From Kitasatospora sp. MAP12-44 (GTDB lineage: Bacteria > Actinomycetota > Actinomycetes > Streptomycetales > Streptomycetaceae), in contig NZ_JARZAE010000004.1 of assembly GCF_029892095.1 (NCBI RefSeq), positions 1 to 64,000 of the forward strand: a stretch of 64,000 nucleotides of DNA, written 5' to 3'. Below the pieces are notes generated by a model. It was not told where the DNA came from and ran no database searches. It saw nothing but the letters and a program-made list of their open reading frames with translations. This document shows, piece after piece, positions 1 through 8,867 of the stretch; position 1 is the stretch's first letter; every line of letters begins with the position of its first letter. The position numbers and the translations under genes are program-made.

Positions 1-1
1 G

Positions 2-1159
2 TCACTGGTGCTCCCGGAGGGCTTCGAGGCGTTCGACCGCGGCGCGGGTCTCGGTGTCGTCGACGTGGCGGTAGCGCTCCATCGACAGCGGGGAGACGTG
101 GCCGAGCAGGTACTGCACGACATCGCGGTCCACGCCGTCGCGAAGCCACGTGGTCGCGGCGGAGTGGCGCAGCATGTGCGGGCGCGCGGGGTGGCGGGCG
201 GCGCGGGCGAGGCGGTCGAACATGTCCTTGGTGTTGGGGTAGGACATCGCCCGCCCGAGCGGTGGCCGGAACAGGTTCACGAACACCATGTCGCCGTCGG
301 CGGCCTGGGGCACTGCGTCGCGCTCGTACCTGTAGTCGGTGTAGAGGGCGGTCAGGTCCGCGGTGACGGGGATCGTGCGGGGCTTGCGGGCCTTGGCCAG
401 TGCCCGGTTAGGGTTGTCGGTGCGCCGGTGGATGTGAATGTGCGGGCCGTTGGTGGTGCAGCCGAGCGCGCGGGAGGAGGCGAGCAGGTGCATGTCCTGG
501 CGGCGCAGCCCGAGCCCTTCACCGATCCGCACCCCGGTACAGGCGAGTAGGGCGATCAGGAACCGGTCCCGGGCCCGGGCGGCGATGCTGATCATGTGGG
601 CGATCTGATCGGGGGTCAGGTTCTCGTAGCCGGGCTCGGTTATCCGGAAGCGGAACGCGGACGCACCCACGGTGCGGAACTGGTCTCCCTCCCCCGCGTC
701 ATAGCTGGCGGGGACGTGGACCAGGTACTTGGGCTGTGACAGCAGGCCGGCCACTCGGGGGGCGACCCAGCCGTTCGCGACACAGAACCGCAGGAAAGCG
801 GCGATGGCCGTCATCACCGCGTTCGCCGTGTTCTGGGATCGGAAGACCGGCCTGTCCTGCCGCGGGCCACCGCCGCGGGGCGGCAACGGCTCGGTCACCA
901 GCCACCGCTGGAAGCCCGACAGGGACAGGAAACTCGGAGCCCGCCAATCCAGCCGGCTCCCGGCGCAGTGGTTCAGGTACAGCGCGATGCGGCTGGCGTA
1001 GGCGCGTTCGGTGTTCGGTGACAGCCCACGGGAGCGGAGCGAGGCGATGAACGCCGTCGCCTCCAGATGCAGTTCCAACGTCGCACTGTCCGCGACCACC
1101 CACCGCACCGTGCCGGTGGCCGGGTCGATCGCCCGCTCCGCCGTGAACCATGGATCCAT
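2..1159 (-). CDS. Tyrosine recombinase / phage-type integrase
   Basis: Site-specific recombinase of the tyrosine (phage integrase) family, 385 residues. The catalytic set is visible: Arg211 in TGVRIGEGL, His328-x-x-Arg331 in PHMLRHSAATTW, His354 in LLGHVSP and the nucleophile Tyr363 in MERYRHV. Residues 30-140 form the SAM-like core-binding domain. The ATG at 1159 is used; nothing better lies upstream. No tRNA gene or obvious att core was seen next to it, so the target site is unknown and it may be a stand-alone XerC/D-like or element-borne recombinase. It looks intact and reads towards the left edge of the window. Confidence 0.88.
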   Translation of the reverse strand: MDPWFTAERAIDPATGTVRWVVADSATLELHLEATAFIASLRSRGLSPNTERAYASRIALYLNHCAGSRLDWRAPSFLSLSGFQRWLVTEPLPPRGGGPRQDRPVFRSQNTANAVMTAIAAFLRFCVANGWVAPRVAGLLSQPKYLVHVPASYDAGEGDQFRTVGASAFRFRITEPGYENLTPDQIAHMISIAARARDRFLIALLACTGVRIGEGLGLRRQDMHLLASSRALGCTTNGPHIHIHRRTDNPNRALAKARKPRTIPVTADLTALYTDYRYERDAVPQAADGDMVFVNLFRPPLGRAMSYPNTKDMFDRLARAARHPARPHMLRHSAATTWLRDGVDRDVVQYLLGHVSPLSMERYRHVDDTETRAAVERLEALREHQ

Positions 1160-1341
1160 GCCGGGACCCTAGCCACCGCTGCCCTACTCAGCCGGTGGTT
1201 GACCGGGGTGTTCATCCCCGCAGGTGACATCCACACCAAACGTGCCTCACGCGCCGGCAGAGCCCTGTACCGGCACCCATCACCGCAGCTCAGCCCCAGA
1301 CCAAACGTCACCAACGCCAAGGCCAGCTCTAGATAATATCG

Positions 1342-2706
1342 ATGCCGAATGCGGATTCGGTGCTTCTCCAGGGCAGGGGCAGCATGGTCGATATCGTCCA
1401 GGCCATCGGCCGGGCCCTGCGGATGAAGCCCGGCGAGGGAAAGACCGCGAGCCTGATCGTGCCGGTCTTCCTCAAGGCCGGGGAGCAGCCCGGGGACATC
1501 CTGGAGTCGGACAGCTACGGTCCGCTTGTTCGAATCTTGTCGGCCTTGAGGTCACACGACGCCCGGGTGGTGGAGGCCCTGGCGGTGCCGCAGAAGTCGG
1601 GTAGGCGGACCACCGGGCGCGGTGCCGAGGCGGCTGCCTTGCCTGGTGAGGGTGGGTCAGGGGATGGTGGGGCGGGGGCGTTCACGCTGCCGGTGCGGTT
1701 CCAGGTGCCGGTCGATGCGGACGTGTTGGCGCTGTTCGTCTCCTCGCGGGTGCTGACGAGTGAGAGTCAGTTCTGGCGTGAGGGGATCGGCCATGCCCGG
1801 CGGTGGTTCGACGAGACCGGCGGACTCGATGTTCCCTATTCTGCGATGGTCGGCGAGTCGGGTAATTTCCCGCTCGGAAAATGGCTCTCGGACCGGCGTA
1901 CCGAGCATTCAAGCGGTGAACTGGCACGACACCGGGTGATGATGCTCGATGACCTTGGGATGATCTGGTCCGTCAGCGATGCGCGGTTCGAGGCTGGCCT
2001 CGACTGGGCGCGCGTCTGGGCGAAGGGCCACGGTGGCTCTCTGGCCTGCCCAGCACGGGCATCGGTGGGTGGCTATGCGATTGGCACGTGGTTGTCAGAA
2101 CTGCGTTCAGCGGCCCAGGTGCCGGTGGGCGAAGCGGGGGCTCTCACCCCGCGGCGGCGGGCCGCGTTGGAGGAGATCGACCCGTGGTGGTGCCCGGCGT
2201 GGCCGATCGTGTGGCAGCGCACCTACGCGGTCGCCCGGCAGTGGTGGCTGGAGTCCGACGGCTGCGTCGACTGGACCGTGCTGCCGGTGGACACGGTGTT
2301 CGAGGGCGAGCAGCTCGGCCGGTGGGCGAAGGCGCAGCGGGCCGGCTGGGCCGAGCTCGACCAGGAGCAGCAGGACCTGCTGTCAGCGATCGGCATCGAG
2401 GAGGACCAGGAGCTCGCCGCCGCGCGGGCGGCGGCCGCGGCCAAGCCCAAGGTGTCGCAGGCGGACCGGTTCGAGCAGGGTCTGGTGGCCTTGGCGCAGT
2501 TCGTGGAGCGGGAGCGCCACGCGAACGTCCGGCGCCCGCACAGGGAGCCGCTGGAGACTGTGGAGGCCAGCCCCGGGGGTGAGGAGCGGGTGGTCGAGTC
2601 GCACTTCGCGCTGGGCACCTGGCTCAACAACCAGAAGGCCCGCCGGGCGAAACTGACGCCCGGCCAGCTCGCGCAACTCGCCGAGCACGGCGTGGAGTGG
2701 GCGTAG
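1342..2706 (+). pseudogene. DEAD/DEAH helicase, C-terminal half with HA repeats
   Basis: Amino-truncated remnant of a superfamily 2 helicase. The frame opens inside motif V/VI (VDIVQAIGRALRMKPG at residues ~17-31) and then carries three helicase-associated (HA) repeats, each ending in a W..DLG/I.W-like pattern (about residues 150-215, 225-320 and 345-450). Motifs I-III, including Walker A and the DEAH box, are absent, so it cannot be an active helicase. No ribosome-binding site precedes the first ATG. The closest relative in the window is the fragment at 8868-10429, with the same GRALRM-P-G-GK motif and the same ALRSHDA segment. A transcribed HA-repeat protein is possible but not supported. 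Confidence 0.75.
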
Positions 2707-2963
2707 CGGGTGGTGGCTGCCGTGGCTCGTACGTCGTCGTAGGGGCGCCGTCGGCCGATCTCGCGGGTGAGCGGATCGGCCGGCGGCGCCGCGGTTACGT
2801 GCGGTCGTTTGGGTAGAAGGGCCCGGTGCGGAAGATGCGCGCGGTGGTGGCGTTGATCTGGTCGACCCACTGGCTGATGGAGCCGTCCACTGCGGGAGTA
2901 GTGCAGGTTCGGGCGGCCGGCCAGGGGTGCTGGAGCGGCCGGGCGCAGCGGCCTGTGCCGGCC

Positions 2964-3452
2964 TCAGGCACCGCGCGGCGCGACGGTGATGACCACCTCT
3001 GAGCCGCTGATCGCCATCGTCGCGCTGTAGTCCTGGACGTCGCCGCCGTCGCCGGGTGTGTAGGCCCCGAGCAGGGAGCCGAACAGCAGCGGGTCGCCCG
3101 GCTCGGTCGGCAGCACCTCCAGTGCCCGCTCCGCCGCCCTGTGCAGGGCCTGAGAGTCCAGGGAGCGGCAGACCTCGTGCAGGTCCTTCAGCTCGCGGGC
3201 GTCGAAGCCGTTCTTGAACGTGCTCTGCGAGTAGGCCCGCACCAGACTGCGGTAGCCGACGTCGCCGCGCTCCAGCATCTCGACCGGGAGGTCGTTGAAG
3301 ACCTCCATCACCTGGCTGCAACTCCACAGCGCCAGCGCGGCCACCGTGGCCGGGTCCTCCCCGAGTTCCTCCAGCAGCTCCTCACGGCATCCTGAGCCCC
3401 GGAGTCGGACGTGTCGGCGGACCCGCTGCGTTCCTGGGTGCGGCCGCGCCAC
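2964..3452 (-). CDS. Hypothetical protein, N-terminus uncertain
   Basis: An unrecognised acidic protein of up to 162 residues. The first ~25 residues are arginine-rich and unlike the rest, so the true start may be internal or the gene may have lost its 5' end; from about GCREELLEELGEDPATVAAL onward composition and codon use look genuine. It has a helical first half and a C-terminal segment rich in Gly, Asp and Val (SEVVITVAP). No catalytic motif or membrane segment was seen. It lies 37 bp downstream of the larger coiled-coil gene on the same strand and may share its transcript. Confidence 0.4.
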   Translation of the reverse strand: MARPHPGTQRVRRHVRLRGSGCREELLEELGEDPATVAALALWSCSQVMEVFNDLPVEMLERGDVGYRSLVRAYSQSTFKNGFDARELKDLHEVCRSLDSQALHRAAERALEVLPTEPGDPLLFGSLLGAYTPGDGGDVQDYSATMAISGSEVVITVAPRGA

Positions 3453-3489
3453 GGACCACCCCGAGGCCGGTGGGACGGAACCAGTCGTT

Positions 3490-5280
3490 CTAAGGGCGCA
3501 GCTTCTCCAGCGCGGTGTTGATCAGGCGTGCCCTGGGAGCGGGCAGGTGGGTCGTGGCGTCTTCGCTGGCTGTCGGGTAATCGCGGGCTTGCAGGGCGGA
3601 GATGATCTCGGCGGTGGCCTTCACATGGAGGTCCCTGGCTGCGTAGCCGAGCACAAACGCCCCATGGTCAAGGTGGCCGGTTTCTCTCAGGTGTGTGATC
3701 AGCTCGACGAGGTCCCAGGGCTTAGCTCCTGCGGTGGCGCCGTTGAGCAGGGCGCGGGCCACGTCGTTGTGACCTGCCGCCAGTGCTTCGTTGACGGCGT
3801 CGGTCACTTCGTGGAAGGGCCGCTTCATGCCTACATGGGTCAGGAGAATTCGTGCTTCGGAGGAGTAGCCCTCGGCTTTGATGCGTTCGGTCAGCTGGAC
3901 GGTCTCCGCGGTCGGCCAGTCGGATGCCGCCCTACGCAGGAGGTCACGGGCTTCGTCGTCGTGGCCGCTTTCCCGCAGCTGTGTGGCGATCTGCTCCGCT
4001 TGATCCAACCGCATGTGCCGGAGCAGGAGCAGCATTCTGTTGCTGGCGCCAGCGCCGTGCTCGCTGAGGTGTGCGATCAGAGTCGCGACCTCTTTCGGAG
4101 GGCGTGCTGCCGTGCTGAGCAGCAGATGGTCATACGGGTTACCGAGCTTGATCACTGTTTGATCGGTGGCCAGTTCGAGCAGCTGGCTCAGCGGCAGCTG
4201 GAGGGCAGCCTGGTCCAGGAGCTCGGTGAAGTCGTTGGGACCGAGGGGAGGGTCGAGCGACTGGATTCGCCGCACGTATGCCGCTGCCGACGGTGCGGGC
4301 GGTGCTGTCCTGGTCGCGCGCTGGGCGAGCCAGGCTCCGAAACGGCTGGCCTGCACGGCGGTGTTGTCCGGTTCTGCGTCGCTGGTGGCGGGGTTGTTCG
4401 GGTTGTCCGATACGGCTTCCACGACAGCGGGGGCGTGCATCACGTCCCAGGATGTGAAGGCGGGCTCACCCAGGGCGCCACGGGCGTCCTGGGTGAGTTG
4501 GTCGCCGGTGTCGTTGACGTGGGCGGCCTTGTCGAGGGACTGGGCGATGTCGTCGAGGAAGGCGATGTCGTTGTCAGGGGTGACCAACGCGCTGAGTTGA
4601 CCCGGTTCGGGTTCGTCGGCCCCGGCGGTGGACTTGAGGTGGTGGACCTCCGCGCGCAGCCGGTCGATCTCACGGCTGGCCTGGTCGACGAGGTCGAGCG
4701 CTTCGCGTTGCTTGGCCTCGGCCCGATCCTTCTCCCGCACGGCCCGCTGCCGGTGCTCCTCGGCCTGGGCGAGGCGGCGGCGCACGTCCTGCTCCTGCCG
4801 CTGAGGGGCCGTGGGGTGGGTGTGCAGGCGGTCGGCCTGGCGGGCGAGTTCGCCGATGCGCAGGTTCAGCCGGCCGATCATCTGCAGGAGCAGGATGACG
4901 AGGTGGCCGGCGTTGGCCTCGGCCTGGCGGCTGCTGGCCAGGGCCTGTTGGGCGTGAATGAGCTGGTTCTGAACGTCGATGGTCTGCTGCTGGGCGAGGA
5001 CCAGTGCGCCCTTGTCGCCCGCCGGGGGGAAGGCGGTGCTGACCGGGGTGGGGGTGCTGCGCAGCTTGTCCCACAGGGGTCGGGCCTGCTCAGTGAGCCG
5101 TGCTGCGGCTTGGGAGTCGTGGGAGCAGATGTCTGCGACGGCTTCGACGAAGTCCCAGCGTGGGGTTCGGCCGGCCAGCCAGTCGGAGACGGTGGACTTG
5201 GCGGGTACCCGGTGGTCGGCGAAGTGCTCGGGGGTGAGGGCGTCGAGGAGTTCGTCGACCCTGAGGCTGGCACCGCGCAC
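3490..5280 (-). CDS. HTH / coiled-coil / helical-repeat protein of unknown function
   Basis: A 596-residue protein in three parts. Residues ~7-50 resemble an XRE-like helix-turn-helix (AKSTVSDWLAGRTPRWDFVE). Residues ~95-215 are a charged coiled coil rich in Gln, Glu, Arg and Ala. Residues ~330-590 contain repeated helical pairs of the type LREGH-DDEARDLLRRAA, like a TPR or pentatricopeptide solenoid. The GTG at 5280 is the only ordinary start, but the open frame continues upstream to ~5405 and would add the usual first helix (STEANAIAELLRTWVRG); a CTG at 5382 just after a GGAGAGGAGGGG stretch is a possible real start. Similar HTH-plus-repeat proteins occur in Streptomyces; their role is unknown. 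A regulatory or scaffold role is inference. Confidence 0.65.
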   Translation of the reverse strand: MRGASLRVDELLDALTPEHFADHRVPAKSTVSDWLAGRTPRWDFVEAVADICSHDSQAAARLTEQARPLWDKLRSTPTPVSTAFPPAGDKGALVLAQQQTIDVQNQLIHAQQALASSRQAEANAGHLVILLLQMIGRLNLRIGELARQADRLHTHPTAPQRQEQDVRRRLAQAEEHRQRAVREKDRAEAKQREALDLVDQASREIDRLRAEVHHLKSTAGADEPEPGQLSALVTPDNDIAFLDDIAQSLDKAAHVNDTGDQLTQDARGALGEPAFTSWDVMHAPAVVEAVSDNPNNPATSDAEPDNTAVQASRFGAWLAQRATRTAPPAPSAAAYVRRIQSLDPPLGPNDFTELLDQAALQLPLSQLLELATDQTVIKLGNPYDHLLLSTAARPPKEVATLIAHLSEHGAGASNRMLLLLRHMRLDQAEQIATQLRESGHDDEARDLLRRAASDWPTAETVQLTERIKAEGYSSEARILLTHVGMKRPFHEVTDAVNEALAAGHNDVARALLNGATAGAKPWDLVELITHLRETGHLDHGAFVLGYAARDLHVKATAEIISALQARDYPTASEDATTHLPAPRARLINTALEKLRP

Positions 5281-5568
5281 CCAGGTCCGCAGGAGTTCGG
5301 CGATGGCGTTCGCCTCGGTGCTGGTGCCCTTCAGCGGCCCCCAGGGCCGGCCGCCCGCCGGTGCGCTCTGTTCTTTGGGCAGGGCCCCTCCTCTCCTCAG
5401 ACCGCGTCATTCGTCGGTCAACCCGGCTTGTTCGGCTCCGGTCCGGTGGACAACCCTCCGGCGTGGCTGTGGCCATCCCATCAGAGGCATCGTCGTGATG
5501 CCGCCGGTTTCGCGGCATTGGCCGTGCGGGGTGCGTACGGGTCGACTTCCCCTGATTCGGAGCGGTAC

Positions 5569-5814
5569 ATGCCGACATTCCCTTTCCCGCTGGGCGGCCG
5601 GGCACTGGGGCCCGTGCAGCGGGTCCTGCTGGTCGCGTTGACGGTGCCGGTGCTGGCGGTGGTGACCGTGGCAGCGGTGCCCGCGCTGGTGGTGCTGCCG
5701 TTCCTGCCCGGCGGCACCGACCGGGCGGTGCGGCTGATCCGCTCTCATGTCGCCTACGCGCGGACGCTGCTGATGTGCAGCGGACCGGCCCCGGCGAAGC
5801 CGGGCCCGGGTTAG
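5569..5814 (+). CDS. Small membrane protein
   Basis: An 81-residue protein with one long hydrophobic stretch (about residues 18-47, VLLVALTVPVLAVVTVAAVP...) followed by a basic amphipathic tail (GGTDRAVRLIRSHVAYARTL). This is one or two transmembrane helices with a cytosolic tail. Start ATG; no strong ribosome-binding site. No family recognised. It sits between the coiled-coil gene (opposite strand) and an IS110 remnant, so it may be a relict of a longer gene. Confidence 0.4.
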   Translation: MPTFPFPLGGRALGPVQRVLLVALTVPVLAVVTVAAVPALVVLPFLPGGTDRAVRLIRSHVAYARTLLMCSGPAPAKPGPG

Positions 5815-5850
5815 GCGCAATGCCGGTGACTTTAGGTTGCTCCTGGCTGG

Positions 5851-6733
5851 GTGATGGTGGTTCTGGTGGTGGCCAGTTGCGGGTCCGTGGCCGTCCTCGC
5901 ACGTGCCCAGCAGGACGCCGTCTGGGACCGCACCCAGGCCGGCAACAAGCTCACCGCGCACCTGCGGGCGTACTACCCCGGCTATCTGACCGCTGTCGGC
6001 CATCGCCGCGAGGGGATCTTCCACCCCATCGCCCGGGTTCTGCTTGCCGCAGCCCCTACTCCTGAACGGGCCTCCCGACTCACCCGTCCACAGCTACGAG
6101 CTCTACTGAAGAAGGCCGGCCGCAAGAACACCATCGAAGCAGAAGCCGACCGGCTCCACGCGGCCCTTCGCATTCCCTAGATGCGCCAACTCCCCCTGGT
6201 CGAGCAGGCCATGGGCCGACAGGCGCTGGCCCTGCTCCGTCAGTTGGAAGCCGCTTGCGAGCGCCGAGGACCTCGCCGAAGCGTCGACGCTTGCCTTCGA
6301 GACTCACCCCGACGCAGAGATCATCACGAGCTTCCCCGGCCTCGGCCCGCTCAGCGGCGCCCGCGTCCTCGCCGAAATCGGTGACGACCGCTCCCGGTTC
6401 ACGGACGCCAGAGGGCTGAAGGCGCACGCAGGCGCGGCCCCCGTCACGAGGGCCTCAGGCAAGAGCATGGCGGTCCTGGCCCGCAGGGTGAAGAACCAGA
6501 GGCTGGCCTCCGTCGGATACATGTGGGCCTTCGCCGCCATGGCCCACTCAACCGGCGCGAGGGCCCACTACGACCGCAGGCGAGCAACCGGGGAGCGGCA
6601 CATAGCCGCCCAACGCAACCTCTTCAACCGCATGATCGGCTGCCTCCATCACTGCCTGACCCGACGAGTCCCCTTCGACGAGGCTGTCGCCTTCCCTCCT
6701 TCCCCAGGGCCTCACCTGGCACTGGCTGCTTGA
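5851..6733 (+). pseudogene. IS110-family transposase remnant
   Basis: Middle and C-terminal parts of an IS110-type transposase. From ~5885 the frame gives VLARAQQDAVWDRTQAGNKL and LRAYYPGY, typical of the end of the DEDD domain and the linker. It then hits a TAG at 6178-6180 (probably a CAG-to-TAG nonsense change) and continues in the same frame to about 6255. There a frameshift leads into the Transposase_20 part (SFPGLGPLSGARVLAEIGDD, LKAHAGAAPVTRASG, NQRLASVGYMWAFAAM). The N-terminal DEDD catalytic residues are missing. Dead element; only one copy seen. Confidence 0.82.
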
Positions 6734-6749
6734 CACCTTTTCGCATCGG

Positions 6750-7142
6750 ATGTCTTCTTCCCGCCGTCGAACCCCCGGCTCGCCGCTGGCACGGACGCCG
6801 CCCCCTTCACCGACTGGGAGTCGATGATCCCGGCGGTCGGCTCCGGATCACGGCCCGCCTCCTTCCGGACCCGGTCGCGCAGCCGGTCGTGGAACTCGGC
6901 GACCAGGCCCGTGTCACGCCAGCGCCTGAAGAAGGCGTAGACGCGGTCCCACGCGGGAAAGTCCGCAGGCACCGCCCTCCAGGCGATGCCGCCCGCGACC
7001 AGGTCGCGCACAGCGTCGACCAGCTGCCGTGGCAGTAGCCCTCAGGCTGCCCGCCGCGGCCCTCCAGCCAGGCGGGCACGGGCATCGCGTCGCGCACGAC
7101 GGCCCATTCCGCGTCGTTCATGTCCGAGGGGTATCTCGGACG
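6750..7142 (-). pseudogene. IS5-family transposase remnant (DUF4096 type)
   Basis: N-terminal part of an IS5-type transposase in two frames: RYPSDMNDAEWAVVRDAMP begins at about 7142, then a frameshift near 7040-7010 leads to WRAVPADFPAWDRVYAFFRRW and the start of the DDE core (IIDSQSVKGA, with its first Asp, then RGFDGGKK). The reading is lost at about 6750, so the second and third catalytic acids are missing. It lies tail to tail with the IS110 remnant. Confidence 0.8.
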
Positions 7143-7145
7143 CCT

Positions 7146-7486
7146 GTGCGTGCGGTCCCCGGCATTCCCAAACCGGTGAGCGAGGCAATCACACGACAGG
7201 GGTGCAGAGTTGGACGACAACGGCGTAGACACGGGAGACTGCAGCACCAGGGGCCTCCTGTTGCTCGGCTGGATTCGACACCCACGAGCTGTGCGGGAGG
7301 CCCCACTTTCATGCCCTGCTGATCAGAGAATCACCCGACCGAGTTGGCAGACTCGAACTCACGCCCACGAAGTTCGATAGAGCAACGGCTAGTTACTCCT
7401 GGTCAGGCTGGCCAAGCGTCCAGCCGCTGATCGCGGTGATCGGCCCGCGCCAGGTCGCCAGGGGTGTGAGTGGTGCGGCCGGACCG
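7146..7486. other. Intergenic, no gene recognised
   Basis: No supported coding sequence in this stretch; open frames on both strands have unnatural composition. A stretch at 7325-7400 superficially resembles a decayed tRNA on the minus strand but does not fold as one. Confidence 0.5.
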
Positions 7487-7580
7487 GCGAACTCCCCGTT
7501 CACCGAGTGGGACAAGACCCTCGGGGACGCCCGCCTCTGCGCGGCCATCGCCGACCGAATCACCTTCCACTGCACCGCCG
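7487..7580 (+). pseudogene. IS21 IstB-like helper ATPase remnant (C-terminal scrap)
   Basis: About 30 codons read SPFTEWDKTLGDARLCAAIA followed by DRITFHCT. This matches the conserved end of IstB-type ATPases of IS21 elements (PFSEWxKxFxDPRLAAAIxDRLTF). Walker motifs and the partner IstA gene are absent. Family assignment rests on this short motif only. Confidence 0.5.
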
Positions 7581-8178
7581 CAGACCATCAGCAAGCGGCG
7601 CGCGCCCAAGAACCGATGCGCGCGGCAGGGCGCCCCGAGGATGCTCACGCGGATCCGGACCGGTTCCCGGCCGCCGGGGCCATAGCCGGCGGCCTGCCGG
7701 TCGTCGCCGGCCAGGGACATCGAGGCCGGCGCGGGTCGAGAGCGATGCGCAGGGGCGGGTCCGGCCGGGCGGCGGCGAGCCGCTGGTCCGGGGCCTTCGC
7801 GGGCGCGCCCGATCAGCGGTGCGGGTCTTCGGCGACCGGGCTGCGACCGAACACGTGTCGGCGCCACCACACGGTCACAGACAGCCATCACGATGTGAGC
7901 TGGATCCCCTTGAGGGGGCTGCCGGATCGGGGTGGCCCGTGACGGTGCTCACGCGTCCCGGGCGCCCCCTACCCTCCCTAGTAGGCCACCCGTCGGCTCC
8001 GGCCACCGCACCCGCCCGGCTGCTCGCCGCCCCCGCCGCGCTCCCGCGCCTACGGCCGAGCCTCCACTGTTTTCGCAGCTCAAACCGGTACAAAACGCCC
8101 AAAAAAGCATGCCCTGCCAGGTTTGACCGCCCGGACGACGAGCAGCCGGCCCGCGCGCGAGCGGCGTGTTCGCCCCAC
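7581..8178. other. Intergenic, no gene recognised
   Basis: Nothing coding can be supported. Several long antisense frames cross it but none has a recognisable domain or a convincing start. Confidence 0.45.
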
Positions 8179-8205
8179 CCCGCTACGACGCCGCGTCGTA
8201 GCGGG
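8179..8205. repeat. Perfect 12-bp inverted repeat
   Basis: CCCGCTACGACG (8179-8190) is followed after a 3-nt spacer by its exact reverse complement (8194-8205). It lies ~200 bp upstream of the secreted transglycosylase gene. It could be an operator, a transcript hairpin or a terminator without a U-tract. Confidence 0.5.
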
Positions 8206-8402
8206 CACCCCTTGGAGCCAGCCGCCGACCCCGCTAACAATGGCCCAGTCGCCAGCTGCGGCGGTGGTCCGATCCACTCCCGCAACTCCCGTACGGCAGT
8301 CACCACCCGTGACCGCCCCGGTGCCGACTCCCGCCCGCCGGGCCCCACCGGGCCCGCCGAACCGCGGGGCGAGGCGCCCCCACGATTGAGGTCGAACTCC
8401 AC

Positions 8403-8792
8403 ATGCCCGTGATCTCCACCCGCATGCGCAAGTCCGTCGCCCTGCTCACCTCCGCCGTCGGCATCGCCGCGATCGGCGCCTCCATCGCCCCGACCGTCGC
8501 CTCGGCCCAGACGCCGCAGTCGCTGGCCGCGAACATCGTCCCCGCCGGCCAGCTCGCCTCCTTCGACCAGATCATCAGCCACGAGAGCGGCTGGAACGTC
8601 ACCGCGACCAACCCGTCCTCGGGCGCCTACGGCCTGGGCCAGGCCCTCCCCGGCAACAAGATGGCCTCCGCCGGCTCCGACTGGCAGACCAACGCGGGCA
8701 CCCAGATCAAGTGGGCCTACGACTACATGAACAGCCGCTACGGCAGCCCGAACCAGGCCTGGGCCTACTGGCAGGTCCACCACAACTACTGA
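8403..8792 (+). CDS. Secreted transglycosylase-like (SLT) protein
   Basis: A 129-residue exported protein. A signal peptide spans about residues 8-35 (RKSVALLTSAVGIAAIGASI then APTVASA-Q as likely cleavage site). The mature part is a compact lytic-transglycosylase-like domain: ASFDQIISHESGWNVTATNP contains the catalytic Glu in the S-H-E-S-G-W motif, then GAYGLGQALPG and WAYDYMNSRYGSP. It probably cleaves peptidoglycan outside the membrane, as in small Streptomyces SLT proteins active in growth or spore germination. The ATG at 8403 has a distant TTGAGG; an internal ATG at 8424 would also keep the signal peptide. No c-di-AMP riboswitch was recognised upstream. Confidence 0.82.
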   Translation: MPVISTRMRKSVALLTSAVGIAAIGASIAPTVASAQTPQSLAANIVPAGQLASFDQIISHESGWNVTATNPSSGAYGLGQALPGNKMASAGSDWQTNAGTQIKWAYDYMNSRYGSPNQAWAYWQVHHNY

Positions 8793-8867
8793 CCGGCCAC
8801 TCCCACCGATCCGCCGCTCAACCACCCACCCCACGACCCACGACGGACGCCACCGCGGCCGAACAGG

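Noticed and set aside
3295..5814. Very long plus-strand open frame opposite the coiled-coil gene
   Set aside because: It is the antisense of a gene with clear domains; composition is unnatural and no motif is seen. Only its last 81 codons, from ATG 5569, were kept.
7325..7400. tRNA-like stretch on the minus strand (GAGTTCGAGTC)
   Set aside because: The T-loop-like text is there, but the T-stem has two mismatches and no acceptor, D- or anticodon arm can be formed.
8206..8402. c-di-AMP (ydaO-type) riboswitch before the SLT gene
   Set aside because: Looked for because such riboswitches precede many Streptomyces cell-wall hydrolases; the conserved sequence blocks were not found.
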